Assembly (NCBI GenBank): GCA_029561105.1
Contig: JAKQJQ010000048.1
Span: forward strand, 1-37,602
DNA: 37,602 nucleotides
Origin: Bacteroidota bacterium
GTDB taxonomy: Bacteria > Bacteroidota > Bacteroidia > Flavobacteriales > Flavobacteriaceae
Direction: 5' to 3'
The notes under the pieces were generated by a model that did no database searches, had not been told where the DNA came from, and saw only the letters and a program-made list of their open reading frames with translations. The position numbers and the translations under genes were made by a program. How positions within the stretch are numbered: the first letter of the stretch is position 1; the number at the start of each line of letters is the position of its first letter. Positions 6,466-15,793 of this stretch are shown here, piece after piece.

Positions 6466-7389
6466 TTACCTCAAGAAATCGATGTTGCGCTGCAGCCCCG
6501 AAAACTTGGTGCGCTTCACCGCCGAATCCTTAAAGACCTTATTGAAAGTTTCCTGTGTAATCTCCTCCCAATCCTTCTTGCTCATCCACAGCAAATCAGG
6601 GTTCGGGTCAAACAACGGTTCACTGTGCGGTTTAGAGAAGCGGTTCCAGGGGCAAACGTCCTGGCAGACATCGCAGCCAAACGCCCAATCATCGAATTGC
6701 CCTTTCATTTCTATGGGTAAATTGTCCTTGAGTTCAATGGTGAAATACGAGATGCATTTGCTGCCGTCTACCACATAGGGCGCTACGATGGCTTGGGTGG
6801 GACAGGCGTCGAGACAGGCCGTACAAGTACCGCAGTGGTCGGTTACAGCGTGGTCGTAGTCTAGCTCAAGGTCTACGATGAGTTCGGCGATGAAGTAAAA
6901 CGAGCCGGTTTTTTGGGTGAGCAGGTTGCTGTTCTTGCCAATCCAACCCAGCCCGCTTTTGGCTGCCCAGGCTTTATCCAACACGGGCGCCGAGTCTACA
7001 AACGCGCGGCCATGGACTTCGCCTATTGTTTCGCCAATCGAATGTAGCAATTCCCTCAACTTCTCCTTAATCACGAAATGGTAATCCTGTCCGTAAGCAT
7101 ACTTGGATATCTTGTAGCTCTCGGGGTTTTGGGTTTGGGAAGGGTAATAGTTGAGCAGCAACGAGATGACACTTTTGGCACCGTCTACGAGCAAAGTCGG
7201 GTCGAGCCGCTTGTCGAAATGGTTTTCCATGTACGACATTTGGCCGTGCATTTGTTGGTTGAGCCAGCGTTCTAAGCGCGGTGCCTCCTGCTCAAGGAAA
7301 CCCGCGCGCGAAACACCACACGACAAAAAGCCGAGGCGTTGGGCTTCGGATTTGATGAAAGCGGTGTATTTCTCTTTGTTGTTGATCAA
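6466..7389 (-). CDS. queG: Epoxyqueuosine reductase
   Basis: QueG is a cobalamin-dependent iron-sulfur enzyme that reduces epoxyqueuosine to queuosine at position 34 of tRNAs with GUN anticodons, the last step of queuosine synthesis. The 307-aa protein has the N-terminal DUF1730 region, for example [17 protein letters not shown] at about 49-65. It also has two 4Fe-4S clusters of the ferredoxin type, [12 protein letters not shown] and [11 protein letters not shown], with the additional Cys in [11 protein letters not shown]. Length is standard for the short form without a HEAT-repeat tail. The only in-frame start is TTG at 7387-7389, because a stop lies just upstream; the encoded [16 protein letters not shown] matches the usual N-terminus. 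It is convergent with the AsmA-like gene and 110 bases downstream of the P450. Confidence 0.93.
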   Translation of the reverse strand: MINNKEKYTAFIKSEAQRLGFLSCGVSRAGFLEQEAPRLERWLNQQMHGQMSYMENHFDKRLDPTLLVDGAKSVISLLLNYYPSQTQNPESYKISKYAYGQDYHFVIKEKLRELLHSIGETIGEVHGRAFVDSAPVLDKAWAAKSGLGWIGKNSNLLTQKTGSFYFIAELIVDLELDYDHAVTDHCGTCTACLDACPTQAIVAPYVVDGSKCISYFTIELKDNLPIEMKGQFDDWAFGCDVCQDVCPWNRFSKPHSEPLFDPNPDLLWMSKKDWEEITQETFNKVFKDSAVKRTKFSGLQRNIDFLR

Positions 7390-7402
7390 GATTGGGTTTT
7401 AC

Positions 7403-7430
7403 GGCAAAGTTCGCAAAGATTTTCGCAAAG
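7403..7430. repeat. Three short repeats of (C/G)GCAAAG
   Basis: GGCAAAG (7403-7409), CGCAAAG (7412-7418) and CGCAAAG (7424-7430) lie between the P450 and queG. They are small and AT-flanked. No promoter match is seen in this 110-base gap. Confidence 0.4.
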
Positions 7431-7499
7431 TCGACCGGGTTTTTTACGTAATGTGTTTGGCATTGGTTGCAGGTTGCTTTTCGCCTTGTGGATTGGGGC

Positions 7500-8834
7500 T
7501 TATCGCGCAGAAAAAGTCACTTCGGCCCCGACCGGTTTCAACGTAATCAACGGATTGAACTGCACGGTTGGGCTGCAGCTTTTGATGTGGTATTTCCCCA
7601 CAAGGTAAGACAGGGCCAATCCCATTTCATACATCGCAAATCCCATCCCGATACACATGCGCGGCCCGGCGCCAAACGGATAAAAATACTGCATCGACTG
7701 TTTGCGTTGCGCGCCTAAAAAACGTTCGGGATTAAAGCGTTCGGGGTTTTCCCAGTATTTGGGATTGCGGTGCAATTCGTAGAAAGACACGCCAATCAGG
7801 GTACCTTTTTGAATGGAATAGCCCAAAAGGGTGTCATCCACGATATTTTCACGGTCGGTAATCCAGGCAGGCGGATAAAGTCGCATCGATTCATTGATGA
7901 CCGCATTGGTGTAGGTCATTTGTTGGAGTTGCTCCACGAGGTTTGGGGTTTGTGAGGCAATCGCGGTCACTTCCTCGAACACCTTTTGTTGGATTTCGGG
8001 ATGGTTGCCCAACAAATGCAAGGTAAACGTGAGCGCGTTGGCAGTGGTTTCGTGGCCGGCAATAAATAGGATTTTGATTTCGTCTATGAGTTGTTGCGTG
8101 GCCATCGGCTCGCCGGTATCTTCATAACGGGTGTCGAGCAACATGTCAAGCAGGTCACCTGGTTTGCTGCCCGATTGGAGGCGCTGTTCAATGATTTCCC
8201 GGATGATGGCATCGGTTTCGAGTGCCATGTGTTGGTGTTTTTTGACCTGTCCGCTGAGTTTGTACCACCAGGCTTTGTAGGGCGTCCGGATTTCCTTGAT
8301 CAGGAACTCCTGTACTTCGCTGATGATCACTTTGAGCCGGTCCATTTTAAGGTCATCCGCCGAAAGCCTAAACAGGGATTTGGCCACCACGTTAAAGGCC
8401 AGTTGGTTCATCACCGGGAAAAGGGCCACGGCTTGGTCCTGGGGCAAATCTTTGAGTTCCCACAAGATGGTCTGTTGCATGTTCCCCGTGAGCTGGTTCA
8501 TTTGCTGCTTGTGGAATGCGGGCTGGATGAGCCGGCGTTGCTTGAGCCAAAAATCGCCATTGACCGTGAGCAACCCGTGCCCGAGGTATTTGGAGATGAA
8601 CTTGGTCTGCAATTCTGATTTCTGGTAGCTTTTCTGCTGTTGTTGCAGGATGTGCAAGGCCACATCATTGTCGCGCGAGAGGATGACGTGTTTGCCACGT
8701 CCGATCCTGAGCGAAAAGGTATCGCCAAACTTATCGAAAAATTCCTTGTGGAACGGGATGGGGTTCTTACGGATGCGCTCGGCCTTTAACAAGAAATGCA
8801 CTATCGAGAGTTGCTTGGGATAGTTGTATTTCAT
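7500..8834 (-). CDS. Cytochrome P450
   Basis: This is a haem-thiolate monooxygenase of 444 aa. The I-helix oxygen-activating motif AGHETTANALTF lies at about 265-276. The K-helix ExxR is ESMRLYPPAW. The meander/PERF region reads FNPERF. The haem-binding loop FGAGPRMCIGMGFAMYE supplies the Cys ligand. The I-helix HETTA and the overall length resemble the bacterial class related to CYP102/eukaryotic-type P450s rather than the short soluble CYP105 type. There is no fused reductase and no adjacent ferredoxin or reductase gene, so redox partners must come from elsewhere. The substrate cannot be inferred. A TTG three codons upstream is open, but the ATG at 8832-8834 is the better start. Confidence 0.92.
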   Translation of the reverse strand: MKYNYPKQLSIVHFLLKAERIRKNPIPFHKEFFDKFGDTFSLRIGRGKHVILSRDNDVALHILQQQQKSYQKSELQTKFISKYLGHGLLTVNGDFWLKQRRLIQPAFHKQQMNQLTGNMQQTILWELKDLPQDQAVALFPVMNQLAFNVVAKSLFRLSADDLKMDRLKVIISEVQEFLIKEIRTPYKAWWYKLSGQVKKHQHMALETDAIIREIIEQRLQSGSKPGDLLDMLLDTRYEDTGEPMATQQLIDEIKILFIAGHETTANALTFTLHLLGNHPEIQQKVFEEVTAIASQTPNLVEQLQQMTYTNAVINESMRLYPPAWITDRENIVDDTLLGYSIQKGTLIGVSFYELHRNPKYWENPERFNPERFLGAQRKQSMQYFYPFGAGPRMCIGMGFAMYEMGLALSYLVGKYHIKSCSPTVQFNPLITLKPVGAEVTFSAR

Positions 8835-8946
8835 GCGATTCAAATTTTAGATTGGTGTCGATTGTTGGCCGAAATTAAAGATCGTTCCTCTTTGCTTTCA
8901 ATGGGTCTATTGCCATTACTTGGGACGTTACCTGCCATGACCTCAA

Positions 8947-9014
8947 AAATCCAAAATCCAAAATCCAAAATCTGAAATCTAAAATCTGAAATCTAAAATC
9001 TGAAATCTAAAATC
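8947..9014. repeat. Tandem heptad repeats (AAAATCC / AAATCTGAAATCTA) ending in the ruvB stop codon
   Basis: The region is made of 7-base units, first AAAATCC copies and then alternating AAATCTG and AAATCTA copies. About nine units run without a break up to the last codons of ruvB, so the ruvB TGA lies in the repeat. Such low-complexity runs are common between flavobacterial genes and expand by slippage. The rest of the 178-base gap upstream of the P450 holds no feature I can support. Confidence 0.7.
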
Positions 9015-10035
9015 AAAACAGTCCGCCCTGCAAGTTCGTATTGATTTTACCAAGGTGCCTATAGGCTTTCTCAGTGACTTCGCGGCCGCGCGGCGTACGC
9101 ATGATAAACCCCTCCTGGATCAGGAACGGTTCGTAGACTTCCTCGATGGTCTCGGCACTTTCTGAAACGGCGGTGGCCAGCGTAGAAATCCCAACCGGCC
9201 CTCCTTTGTATTTGTCTATGATGGTGCCCAGGATCTTGTTGTCCATTTCATCAAGCCCGTGGGCATCTACATGGAGCGCCTTGAGAGCGTAGCGGGCAAT
9301 CTCGATCTCGATTTTCCCGTTGCCTTTGATTTGGGCGAAATCGCGTACGCGGCGCAAAAGTGAATTGGCGATACGCGGTGTACCCCGGCTGCGTCCGGCG
9401 ATTTCTATGGCGGCTTCCATGGTGATGGGCATCTTTAGGATTGCGGCGGAGCGCTGCACGATGGTGGTGAGCAATTCGGTGGTGTAATATTGCAATCGGC
9501 TTTGGATACCAAAACGCGCGCGCATCGGGGCGGTAAGCAAGCCCGAGCGCGTGGTGGCGCCAATCAGCGTAAACGGATTGAGGTTGATTTGTACCGTACG
9601 GGCGTTGGGACCTGATTCGATCATGATATCGATCTTGAAATCTTCCATAGCCGAATACAGGTATTCTTCGACTATTGGACTCAAACGGTGGATCTCGTCA
9701 ATGAAAAGCACATCGCGGTCATCGAGGTTGGTGAGCAAACCCGCTAGGTCGCCTGGCTTATCCAAGACGGGGCCTGATGTGATTTTGATGCCTACACCCA
9801 GTTCGTTGGCCAGGATGTTGGCCAAAGTGGTTTTCCCCAGCCCCGGCGGCCCATGGAACAACGTATGGTCGAGTGCCTCATTGCGTTGGTTGGCTGCCTG
9901 TACAAACACCTTAAGGTTTTCCAGGATCTGGTCCTGTCCGGCGAAGTCGTCAAAGGAAAGCGGCCTGAGCCTTTTTTCAAGATCGAGTTCTTCGGGTTTG
10001 AAGTGTTGGTTGGTGGGATCGAGGTTTTCGTTCAT
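9013..10035 (-). CDS. ruvB: Holliday junction branch migration ATPase RuvB
   Basis: RuvB is the hexameric AAA+ motor that drives branch migration with RuvA during recombinational repair. The 340-aa protein has [12 protein letters not shown] at the start and Walker [13 protein letters not shown] (about 62-73). Walker B is LFIDEIHRL, and sensor 1 is [18 protein letters not shown]. Arginine-rich sensor 2 [18 protein letters not shown] and a C-terminal winged helix ending in [17 protein letters not shown] complete it. The frame is open for 20 codons upstream, but family alignment and a -7 element just before the ATG (10033-10035) fix the start at MNENLDPTN. ruvA and ruvC are not in the window. 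Confidence 0.96.
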   Translation of the reverse strand: MNENLDPTNQHFKPEELDLEKRLRPLSFDDFAGQDQILENLKVFVQAANQRNEALDHTLFHGPPGLGKTTLANILANELGVGIKITSGPVLDKPGDLAGLLTNLDDRDVLFIDEIHRLSPIVEEYLYSAMEDFKIDIMIESGPNARTVQINLNPFTLIGATTRSGLLTAPMRARFGIQSRLQYYTTELLTTIVQRSAAILKMPITMEAAIEIAGRSRGTPRIANSLLRRVRDFAQIKGNGKIEIEIARYALKALHVDAHGLDEMDNKILGTIIDKYKGGPVGISTLATAVSESAETIEEVYEPFLIQEGFIMRTPRGREVTEKAYRHLGKINTNLQGGLF

Positions 10036-10039
10036 GCTA

Positions 10040-10065
10040 CAAATATAGCTAAATGTGTGGTGCAA
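10040..10065 (-). promoter_or_regulatory. Candidate ruvB promoter, probably leaderless
   Basis: On the minus strand TATATTTG occupies 10047-10040, only 4 bases before the ruvB ATG, so the transcript would start at or within the start codon. The nearest TTG (10065-10063) is 15 bases away, slightly short of the usual spacing. Confidence 0.45.
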
Positions 10066-10098
10066 ATAAAAATGCCTTTCGTTTCGGAAAGGCATTTT
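10066..10098 (-). terminator. Terminator of the act-cox operon
   Basis: A 12-bp perfect stem AAAATGCCTTTC/GAAAGGCATTTT with loop GTTTCG (10069-10098) lies 11 bases after the coxA stop. On the minus strand it runs into a T-rich tail. It ends the long respiratory transcript just before the ruvB promoter. Confidence 0.85.
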
Positions 10099-10109
10099 CT
10101 ATGTTTTGA

Positions 10110-11918
10110 TTAGTGATGTAATTCTTCTTCACCGGGCATCATCGGGACGTTTTGAGGAACAAAGTCTTCTTCATGACCAGGTTTGCTGTAATCGTATGGC
10201 CAACGGTGTACGTGAGGGATTTCTCCTTCCCAGTTTCCGTGGATGTGTTTGATGGGTGCGGTCCACTCTAAGGTAGTAGAACGCCATGGATTCTGTACGG
10301 CGCGTTTTCCGTAGAAGATGCTCACGAAAAAGTTGTAAAGGAACACCAATTGGAAGGCTCCACCTACCAGAGCGAAAGTAGTCATCAACACGTTTACGTT
10401 TTGCAAGTCGTCGAACAACGGGAAGTTGGTGTTGGTATAGTAACGTCTTGGGAGACCCGCCAGCCCAATGAAGTGCATCGGGAAGAATACTCCGTAAGCA
10501 CAAACCGTAGTAACCCAAAAGTGTACAAACCCTAGATTCTTGTTGAGCATCCTTCCAAACATTTTAGGGTACCAGTGATAGATTCCGGCAAACATTCCGT
10601 AAAGGGCAGAGATACCCATTACCAGGTGGAAGTGCGCTACTACAAAATAAGTATCGTGAACGTTGATGTCAAGGGTAGAGTCTCCGAGGATAATCCCGGT
10701 AAGACCTCCGGTAATGAAAGTTGAAACGAATCCGATTGAATACAACATGGCCGGGTTCATTTGCAGATTACCTTTCCATAAAGTGGTAATCCAGTTGAAA
10801 GCTTTTACCGCGGATGGAATCGCAATCAACAAAGTCGTAAAGGTAAATACAGATCCAAGGAACGGGTTCATACCCGACATAAACATGTGGTGCCCCCAAA
10901 CGATCGTTGAAAGGAACGCGATGGCTAAAATTGACATAATCATCGCACGGTAACCGAAGATCGGTTTACGCGAATTGGTTGCCATAATTTCTGAAACCAA
11001 TCCCATCGCCGGAAGGATTACGATGTAAACTTCGGGGTGCCCCAAGAACCAGAACAAGTGCTCGAAAAGTACCGGTGAACCACCTTGGTAGTGCAATACT
11101 TCTCCGGCAATGTAAATGTCTGAAAGGAAGAATGAAGTTCCGAAGCTTCTGTCCATGATTAACAATAGCGCGGCCGACAAAAGTACCGGGAACGATACGA
11201 TACCAATCACCGCGGTGATGAAGAATGCCCAAACGGTAAGTGGCAATCTGGTCATCGACATTCCTTTGGTTCTCAGGTTGATTACAGTTACCACGTAATT
11301 CAACGATCCCAAAAGTGAGGAGGCGATGAATACGGCCATAGAAACCAACCACAAAGTCATACCGGTTCCTGATCCGCCAATAGCTTGGGGTAAGGCGCTT
11401 AGTGGCGGATAAATCGTCCATCCTGCCGAAGCTGGTCCAGATTCAACGAACAACGAAGAAACCATGATACAGCTCGAGGTAAAGAACAACCAATACGAAA
11501 CCATGTTCAGGAAGCCTGACGCCATGTCTCGCGCGCCGATTTGAAGCGGAATCAAGAGGTTGCTGAAAGTTCCCGACAAGGCTGCCGTCAATACAAAGAA
11601 TACCATGATGGTTCCGTGTATGGTAACCAGCGCCAAATAAATGTCATTGGTCATTACGCCGTTAGGCGCAAACTTGTCTCCTAAAAGGAAATTGAAGATT
11701 TTAAACGATTCTTCTGGCCAGGCCAATTGCATCCTGAAAAGCATTGACATTCCAACCCCGATAATTCCCATGATAATACCTGTGATGAGGTATTGCTTGG
11801 AAATCATCTTATGATCGATCGAAAAGATATATTTGGTGATGAAAGTATCTTTATGGTGGTGTTCATGATCGTGATCATGTGCGTGGTCGTGAGCGTGATC
11901 GTGAGCTTCTGCTGACAT
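10110..11918 (-). CDS. coxA: Cytochrome c oxidase subunit I (aa3 type)
   Basis: This is the catalytic haem-copper subunit that reduces oxygen to water and pumps protons in the inner membrane. The 602-aa protein has 12 or more membrane helices. Metal ligands are visible: the low-spin haem a His in TIHGTIMVFF (about 100), the CuB and cross-linked Tyr motif GHPEVYIVILP (about 295), the CuB pair GHHMF (about 340), and VAHFHLVMG (about 430) with both haem ligands. The His-Pro-Glu-Val-Tyr of A-type oxidases is complete. The N-terminus is an unusual His/Asp run, HDHAHDHAHDHDHEHHH, before the first helix. It is last in the act-cox operon, 40 bases after coxB; no subunit III or IV gene follows here. 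Confidence 0.96.
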   Translation of the reverse strand: MSAEAHDHAHDHAHDHDHEHHHKDTFITKYIFSIDHKMISKQYLITGIIMGIIGVGMSMLFRMQLAWPEESFKIFNFLLGDKFAPNGVMTNDIYLALVTIHGTIMVFFVLTAALSGTFSNLLIPLQIGARDMASGFLNMVSYWLFFTSSCIMVSSLFVESGPASAGWTIYPPLSALPQAIGGSGTGMTLWLVSMAVFIASSLLGSLNYVVTVINLRTKGMSMTRLPLTVWAFFITAVIGIVSFPVLLSAALLLIMDRSFGTSFFLSDIYIAGEVLHYQGGSPVLFEHLFWFLGHPEVYIVILPAMGLVSEIMATNSRKPIFGYRAMIMSILAIAFLSTIVWGHHMFMSGMNPFLGSVFTFTTLLIAIPSAVKAFNWITTLWKGNLQMNPAMLYSIGFVSTFITGGLTGIILGDSTLDINVHDTYFVVAHFHLVMGISALYGMFAGIYHWYPKMFGRMLNKNLGFVHFWVTTVCAYGVFFPMHFIGLAGLPRRYYTNTNFPLFDDLQNVNVLMTTFALVGGAFQLVFLYNFFVSIFYGKRAVQNPWRSTTLEWTAPIKHIHGNWEGEIPHVHRWPYDYSKPGHEEDFVPQNVPMMPGEEELHH

Positions 11919-11958
11919 AATTGTTTACTTTATATGTTTTTACTTTAATTCTGGAGAT

Positions 11959-13104
11959 CTATTTTGCCGCAACTGCGGTAGCCATTTTAGAAGTGTCGGC
12001 CGGTTTGGCAGGAGCATCAGCTGGTGCATCTGCCGCAGCCGAAGCTTTCACTTCTTCGACAATTGTTGGTTTTGAGGCCAACCATTTTTTGTATTCGGCT
12101 GGCGTGTCTACAACAATTTTCATTTGCATATTGTAGTGTGAGGAGCCGCAAATTTTGTTACAAAGCAATAAATAATCGAAAGTGTAAGGATCTAAGGCTG
12201 GTTCGCCTTTGGCTACCAACTCAGTACTTTTCTTGGCGCGAATCGCATTGATATTGGCAACTTTCTCTTGCATGAAAGTCATGTCGCGCATTTCCTGGGT
12301 GGTGTAAATAGGCTCGAATGCAAATTCGGTTACCATTCCGGGAACGCAGTTCATCTGTGCGCGGAAGTGTGGCATGTAAGCCGAGTGCAATACATCTTGC
12401 GAACGGATTTTGAAGTGAACCTTCTTACCTTTTGGCAAATGAAGTTCGGTTACTACCTTATCATCTTGCGCATATTTGTCTCCCATGTCTACTCCTAGCG
12501 AATTGACACCGTCGATATAACGTACGTTGGCTTTTCCCAGAACATCATCATCACCGGCATATCGGGCAGTCCATTTGAATTGTTGGGCATAAATTTCTAC
12601 AACCACGGTATCTTCATCATCTTCTACAAACATGATGTTGGTCCAGGCGTACAGTCCGTAAAGAATCAAACCAGCCAAAACAATAGCCGGGATAACACTC
12701 CAGATAAACTCAAGCCTATTGTTGTCGGCAAAATACAAAGCTTTTTGTTCTTTTCTTCCTCTATATTTGAAAGCAAAATAGTGGAGTAAGGCCTGGGTAA
12801 TGGTTTGTACCGTGAAAATCAGCACCCAAGTTATATTCATAAGGTTATCCACAAGGCTACCGTGTGCAGAAGCCGGAGTATGCAAAACCAAATGACCCCA
12901 TTTGAGCAAACTGTAAATGGTCAGGATGTAGATGAATCCCAAAAAGGCAAACATCAAATAACCCTGAAGGTTATTGTCCTTGTCATCGGCTACCTGAGAA
13001 TCGTTAGATTGGGCGCCTACCTGAGTTAAATCGAATATTTTAGTCAATTGCCATAGTGCAACAGCCAATAAAACTAAAACTATAATTACCAACAAACTTG
13101 TCAT
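11959..13104 (-). CDS. coxB: Cytochrome c oxidase subunit II (CuA subunit)
   Basis: Subunit II accepts electrons from cytochrome c through the binuclear CuA centre. The 381-aa protein has a hydrophobic N-terminal segment (residues 2-22), two further transmembrane helices (about 48-70 and 90-112), and a periplasmic cupredoxin domain. The CuA motif CNKICGSSHYNM supplies Cys315, Cys319, His323 and Met326. The chain ends in a flexible Ala/Pro/Lys tail of about 35 residues and has no fused cytochrome c domain (no CxxCH). The enzyme is therefore aa3 rather than caa3, and its electron donor must be a separate haem protein such as the N-terminal domain of ActA or ActE. The first hydrophobic segment is additional to the usual two helices. 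Confidence 0.95.
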   Translation of the reverse strand: MTSLLVIIVLVLLAVALWQLTKIFDLTQVGAQSNDSQVADDKDNNLQGYLMFAFLGFIYILTIYSLLKWGHLVLHTPASAHGSLVDNLMNITWVLIFTVQTITQALLHYFAFKYRGRKEQKALYFADNNRLEFIWSVIPAIVLAGLILYGLYAWTNIMFVEDDEDTVVVEIYAQQFKWTARYAGDDDVLGKANVRYIDGVNSLGVDMGDKYAQDDKVVTELHLPKGKKVHFKIRSQDVLHSAYMPHFRAQMNCVPGMVTEFAFEPIYTTQEMRDMTFMQEKVANINAIRAKKSTELVAKGEPALDPYTFDYLLLCNKICGSSHYNMQMKIVVDTPAEYKKWLASKPTIVEEVKASAAADAPADAPAKPADTSKMATAVAAK

Positions 13105-13122
13105 CTGTTTTTGCTTTAAATA

Positions 13123-14673
13123 TTAATAATGAAAATGTTTACTTTCCTCAATGTATGGATTTCTCTTAGGCAATAACGGCGCTTTGGTCAAAGCGGTAAA
13201 GACCACAAAAATGAACAATCCAAGGAAGAACAATACCGAACCTATCTCGGCAGCGCCGATAAACCATTGGTCACCCACCGTTCCTGGCATAATCATATTG
13301 AAGAAATCGATATAATGACCCAACAAAATCACAGTTCCAGCCATCACCAATACCCAGGTAATTCTCTTGAAATCGGTGTTGATCAAAATCAAAATCGGAA
13401 ATACAAAGTTCATGACAACCGCGCCAAAGAATGGCAAGTTGTACAATTCGATTCGGGTCACGAAATAAGTGACTTCTTCAGGAATGTTAGCATACCAGAT
13501 CAACATGAATTGTGAGAACCAAAGGTAAGTCCAGAATACACTGATACCAAACATGAACTTGGCCAAATCGTGGATGTGGCTGGTGTTCACGTGCTCTAAA
13601 TATCCTTTACCCTTAAGGTATAAAGTAACCATACAAATCGTGGTGATACCGCTCACAAAGAAACTCGCAAACACATACCAACCAAACAAGGTACTAAACC
13701 AGTGTGGGTCTACAGACATGATCCAGTCCCATGACATGATAGACTCGGTTACGATAAAGAACACGAGGAATCCGGCAGACATCTTGAAGTTTTTCTTGTA
13801 GAAAGAATCATCGTTTGATTCATCCTGCGCCAAGCAGTTCTTTCTTGAGAAGTGACGGTACAAATTCCAACCGATCAGGAATATGGCAGCCCTTGCAATC
13901 CAGAAACCAAAATTGAGGTAACCTGATTTGTTGGCGATAATATGATCGTAATTGGCATGTTTTGGATCGGTAACACCTTCTACCATCCAAGGGAACAGGT
14001 GGTTCATATGCATTCCGCAAAGGATAAGCACCACAAAGAAAATCACCGAACCTACCGGAAGGTAAGCTGTAATTCCCTGCATCACCCTAAACAATACCGG
14101 AGACCAGCCAGCCTGTGCAACCTGTTGGATTGCGTAAAATGCCAAAACACCCATCGCAATCAACATAAAGAAAATACAAGCAACGTACAATGCAGCCCAA
14201 GGCTTGTTTTGCAATTGGGTCAATACGTGTTTCAAATGGGCTTCGTGCTCGGCATGGGCGTCATGCACTTCTGCTTTCTTTTCGTGTACGGAAGGCGCTT
14301 CCGCAGCGGCGATTTCTGTAGCAGGAACAACTGAAATTGTATCGGCATGCATCGTATCAAGATTTTTCTCTGCTACGTTGGCTTCTGCATGGGCTGCAAC
14401 AGTTGCGACAGTATCAGTCTTAGCTTCGTGGGCATCGTGAGTCTCGGTTGCAGGAGCTGCTTGGTGGGCTTGAGGACCTGCAGCTTCATGACCTGCGGCT
14501 TCGAGACCGCCAGCTTCGTGTCCTCCGCCGTGTCCGTGGCTTTGGGCGGCGAGGATTTGCTCCACTTCCTTAATATCTTTTGGTGCAGTTAAAAAACCAT
14601 ATCCAATCCCAAGGATACCAAGAACCATCAGGATAAAAGAAAATGTTTTTAATTTACTTGAAAATGTGTACAT
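13123..14673 (-). CDS. actF: Alternative complex III membrane subunit ActF
   Basis: ActF is one of the two large integral-membrane, NrfD-like subunits of alternative complex III, the quinol:electron-acceptor oxidoreductase that replaces the bc1 complex. The 516-aa protein has a first helix at about 8-28. An insert of about 110 residues rich in Ala, His and Glu follows (SHGHGGGHEAGG through HDAHAEHEAHLKH), and then about nine more helices from residue 160. Large aromatic-rich segments such as SIMSWDWIMSVDPHWFSTLFGWYVFASF match the family. Order and spacing (30 bases after actE, 18 before coxB) place it in the act operon. The low-complexity insert is poorly conserved in such families and may simply be a flexible loop, but its histidines could bind metal. 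Confidence 0.9.
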   Translation of the reverse strand: MYTFSSKLKTFSFILMVLGILGIGYGFLTAPKDIKEVEQILAAQSHGHGGGHEAGGLEAAGHEAAGPQAHQAAPATETHDAHEAKTDTVATVAAHAEANVAEKNLDTMHADTISVVPATEIAAAEAPSVHEKKAEVHDAHAEHEAHLKHVLTQLQNKPWAALYVACIFFMLIAMGVLAFYAIQQVAQAGWSPVLFRVMQGITAYLPVGSVIFFVVLILCGMHMNHLFPWMVEGVTDPKHANYDHIIANKSGYLNFGFWIARAAIFLIGWNLYRHFSRKNCLAQDESNDDSFYKKNFKMSAGFLVFFIVTESIMSWDWIMSVDPHWFSTLFGWYVFASFFVSGITTICMVTLYLKGKGYLEHVNTSHIHDLAKFMFGISVFWTYLWFSQFMLIWYANIPEEVTYFVTRIELYNLPFFGAVVMNFVFPILILINTDFKRITWVLVMAGTVILLGHYIDFFNMIMPGTVGDQWFIGAAEIGSVLFFLGLFIFVVFTALTKAPLLPKRNPYIEESKHFHY

Positions 14674-14703
14674 AGCTAATTCAGATCAGTTTGTTCTACA
14701 ATT

Positions 14704-15249
14704 TTAATTACCGTTTTTGAGTTTCATCACATAAGCTGAAACCAACCAACGCTCGTGCGTGTTCAATTGGTTGGCATAAGAACCCATTGAATTAAGCCCG
14801 TATGTTTGCACATGAAAGACACTGCCTTCAGTAATCGGACGATCCTTATAACTAGGAACTCCGAGGAATTTGCCTTGTGTCACCAGCTTGCCTTTTCCGT
14901 CTCCGGCATTGCCGTGGCAAATCCCGCAATAGATTTCGTAAAGCTGTTTGGCATTGTCCATATCGACTGCCGTAGAATCAAGTGGCGATTTAAGGCTGGC
15001 TCTTGCCGCTTCTAGGCCTGCGGTGGTATTTGGATACTCATAAACCTCATATCCGCGGTTGATGGTTCCCGCCACCGGAAGTTGTCCTTCTTTACCGTTT
15101 TTGAAAGCACCCGACTCTGAGTAAGTCTCATAACTAACGCCTTCATACATATTGGGCATGTATTGGTAATTTGGCTGCGACTTGTCATGACAAGAAGAAA
15201 CTAAAATAGCCAGGCAAACTAAAAGTGATATTTTATATACGCTTTTCAT
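14704..15249 (-). CDS. actE: Alternative complex III monohaem cytochrome c lipoprotein ActE
   Basis: ActE is the periplasmic monohaem cytochrome of alternative complex III. The 181-aa protein starts with a lipoprotein signal MKSVYKISLLVCLAILVSSC, so the mature N-terminal Cys is lipid-anchored. The haem site YCGICHGNAGDGKG follows at about residue 100, and LNSMGSYA offers the likely axial Met. Two upstream ATGs in the same frame (15261 and 15276) overlap actD. The one at 15261 repeats the ATGAGTAAT found at the actD start and may be used, but the ATG at 15247-15249 gives the cleanest signal peptide. It is tightly packed behind actD. Confidence 0.9.
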   Translation of the reverse strand: MKSVYKISLLVCLAILVSSCHDKSQPNYQYMPNMYEGVSYETYSESGAFKNGKEGQLPVAGTINRGYEVYEYPNTTAGLEAARASLKSPLDSTAVDMDNAKQLYEIYCGICHGNAGDGKGKLVTQGKFLGVPSYKDRPITEGSVFHVQTYGLNSMGSYANQLNTHERWLVSAYVMKLKNGN

Positions 15250-15253
15250 AGGA

Positions 15254-15793
15254 TTACTCATGATCGTGCTTTTCAATTACTTTAACTTCTACCGCTCCGG
15301 TGTTTTGGAAGAATGAAACCATATCTGATTCATTGTCTTTACCGCCAACCGAAACCTCCATTAAGAAATGGTCGTCTGTGGTTCTCACATCAGGATTTTC
15401 TGCTTTTTTGAATGGCCACAACCTACTTCTCATGTAGAAAGTGATTACCATTAAGTGCGCTGCAAAAAATACGGTCTCTTCAAACATAATCGGTACAAAC
15501 GCCGGCATGTTCTGGATGTAGCTAAAAGATGGCTTACCCCCAATGTCCTGCGGCCAATCCTGGATCATTACGAAATCCATCAATGTGGTTCCGAAAGTAA
15601 GCCCGCACAACCCATAGATGAAAGCACAAATTGCGATTCTGGTTGTAGCCAATCCCATTGCCTTATCAAGGCCGTGAACCGGGAAAGGGGTAAAAACTTC
15701 TTCAATATGGTGATGCGCGGCCCGTGTTTTTTTCACGGCGTCCATCAATATTTCATCGTCATTATAAATGGCGTAAATAACTTTATTACTCAT
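15254..15793 (-). CDS. actD: Alternative complex III membrane subunit ActD (DUF3341)
   Basis: This small membrane subunit has 179 aa. It starts with a soluble region, VIYAIYNDDEILMDAVKKTR, rich in acidic residues. Two transmembrane helices follow (about 55-77 and 95-118) around the conserved FTPFPVHGLDKAMGL and FGTTLMDFVMIQDWPQDIGGKPSFSY regions, the hallmark of DUF3341/ActD. A soluble tail completes the protein. The start overlaps the actC stop by 8 bases (ATGAGTAATAA), indicating translational coupling. The frame is open 26 codons further upstream inside actC, but that extension is not part of the family. Confidence 0.92.
   Translation of the reverse strand: MSNKVIYAIYNDDEILMDAVKKTRAAHHHIEEVFTPFPVHGLDKAMGLATTRIAICAFIYGLCGLTFGTTLMDFVMIQDWPQDIGGKPSFSYIQNMPAFVPIMFEETVFFAAHLMVITFYMRSRLWPFKKAENPDVRTTDDHFLMEVSVGGKDNESDMVSFFQNTGAVEVKVIEKHDHE

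Noticed and set aside
8947-9014. CRISPR-like array
   Set aside because: Units are only 7 bases, contiguous and without spacers; simple tandem repeats.
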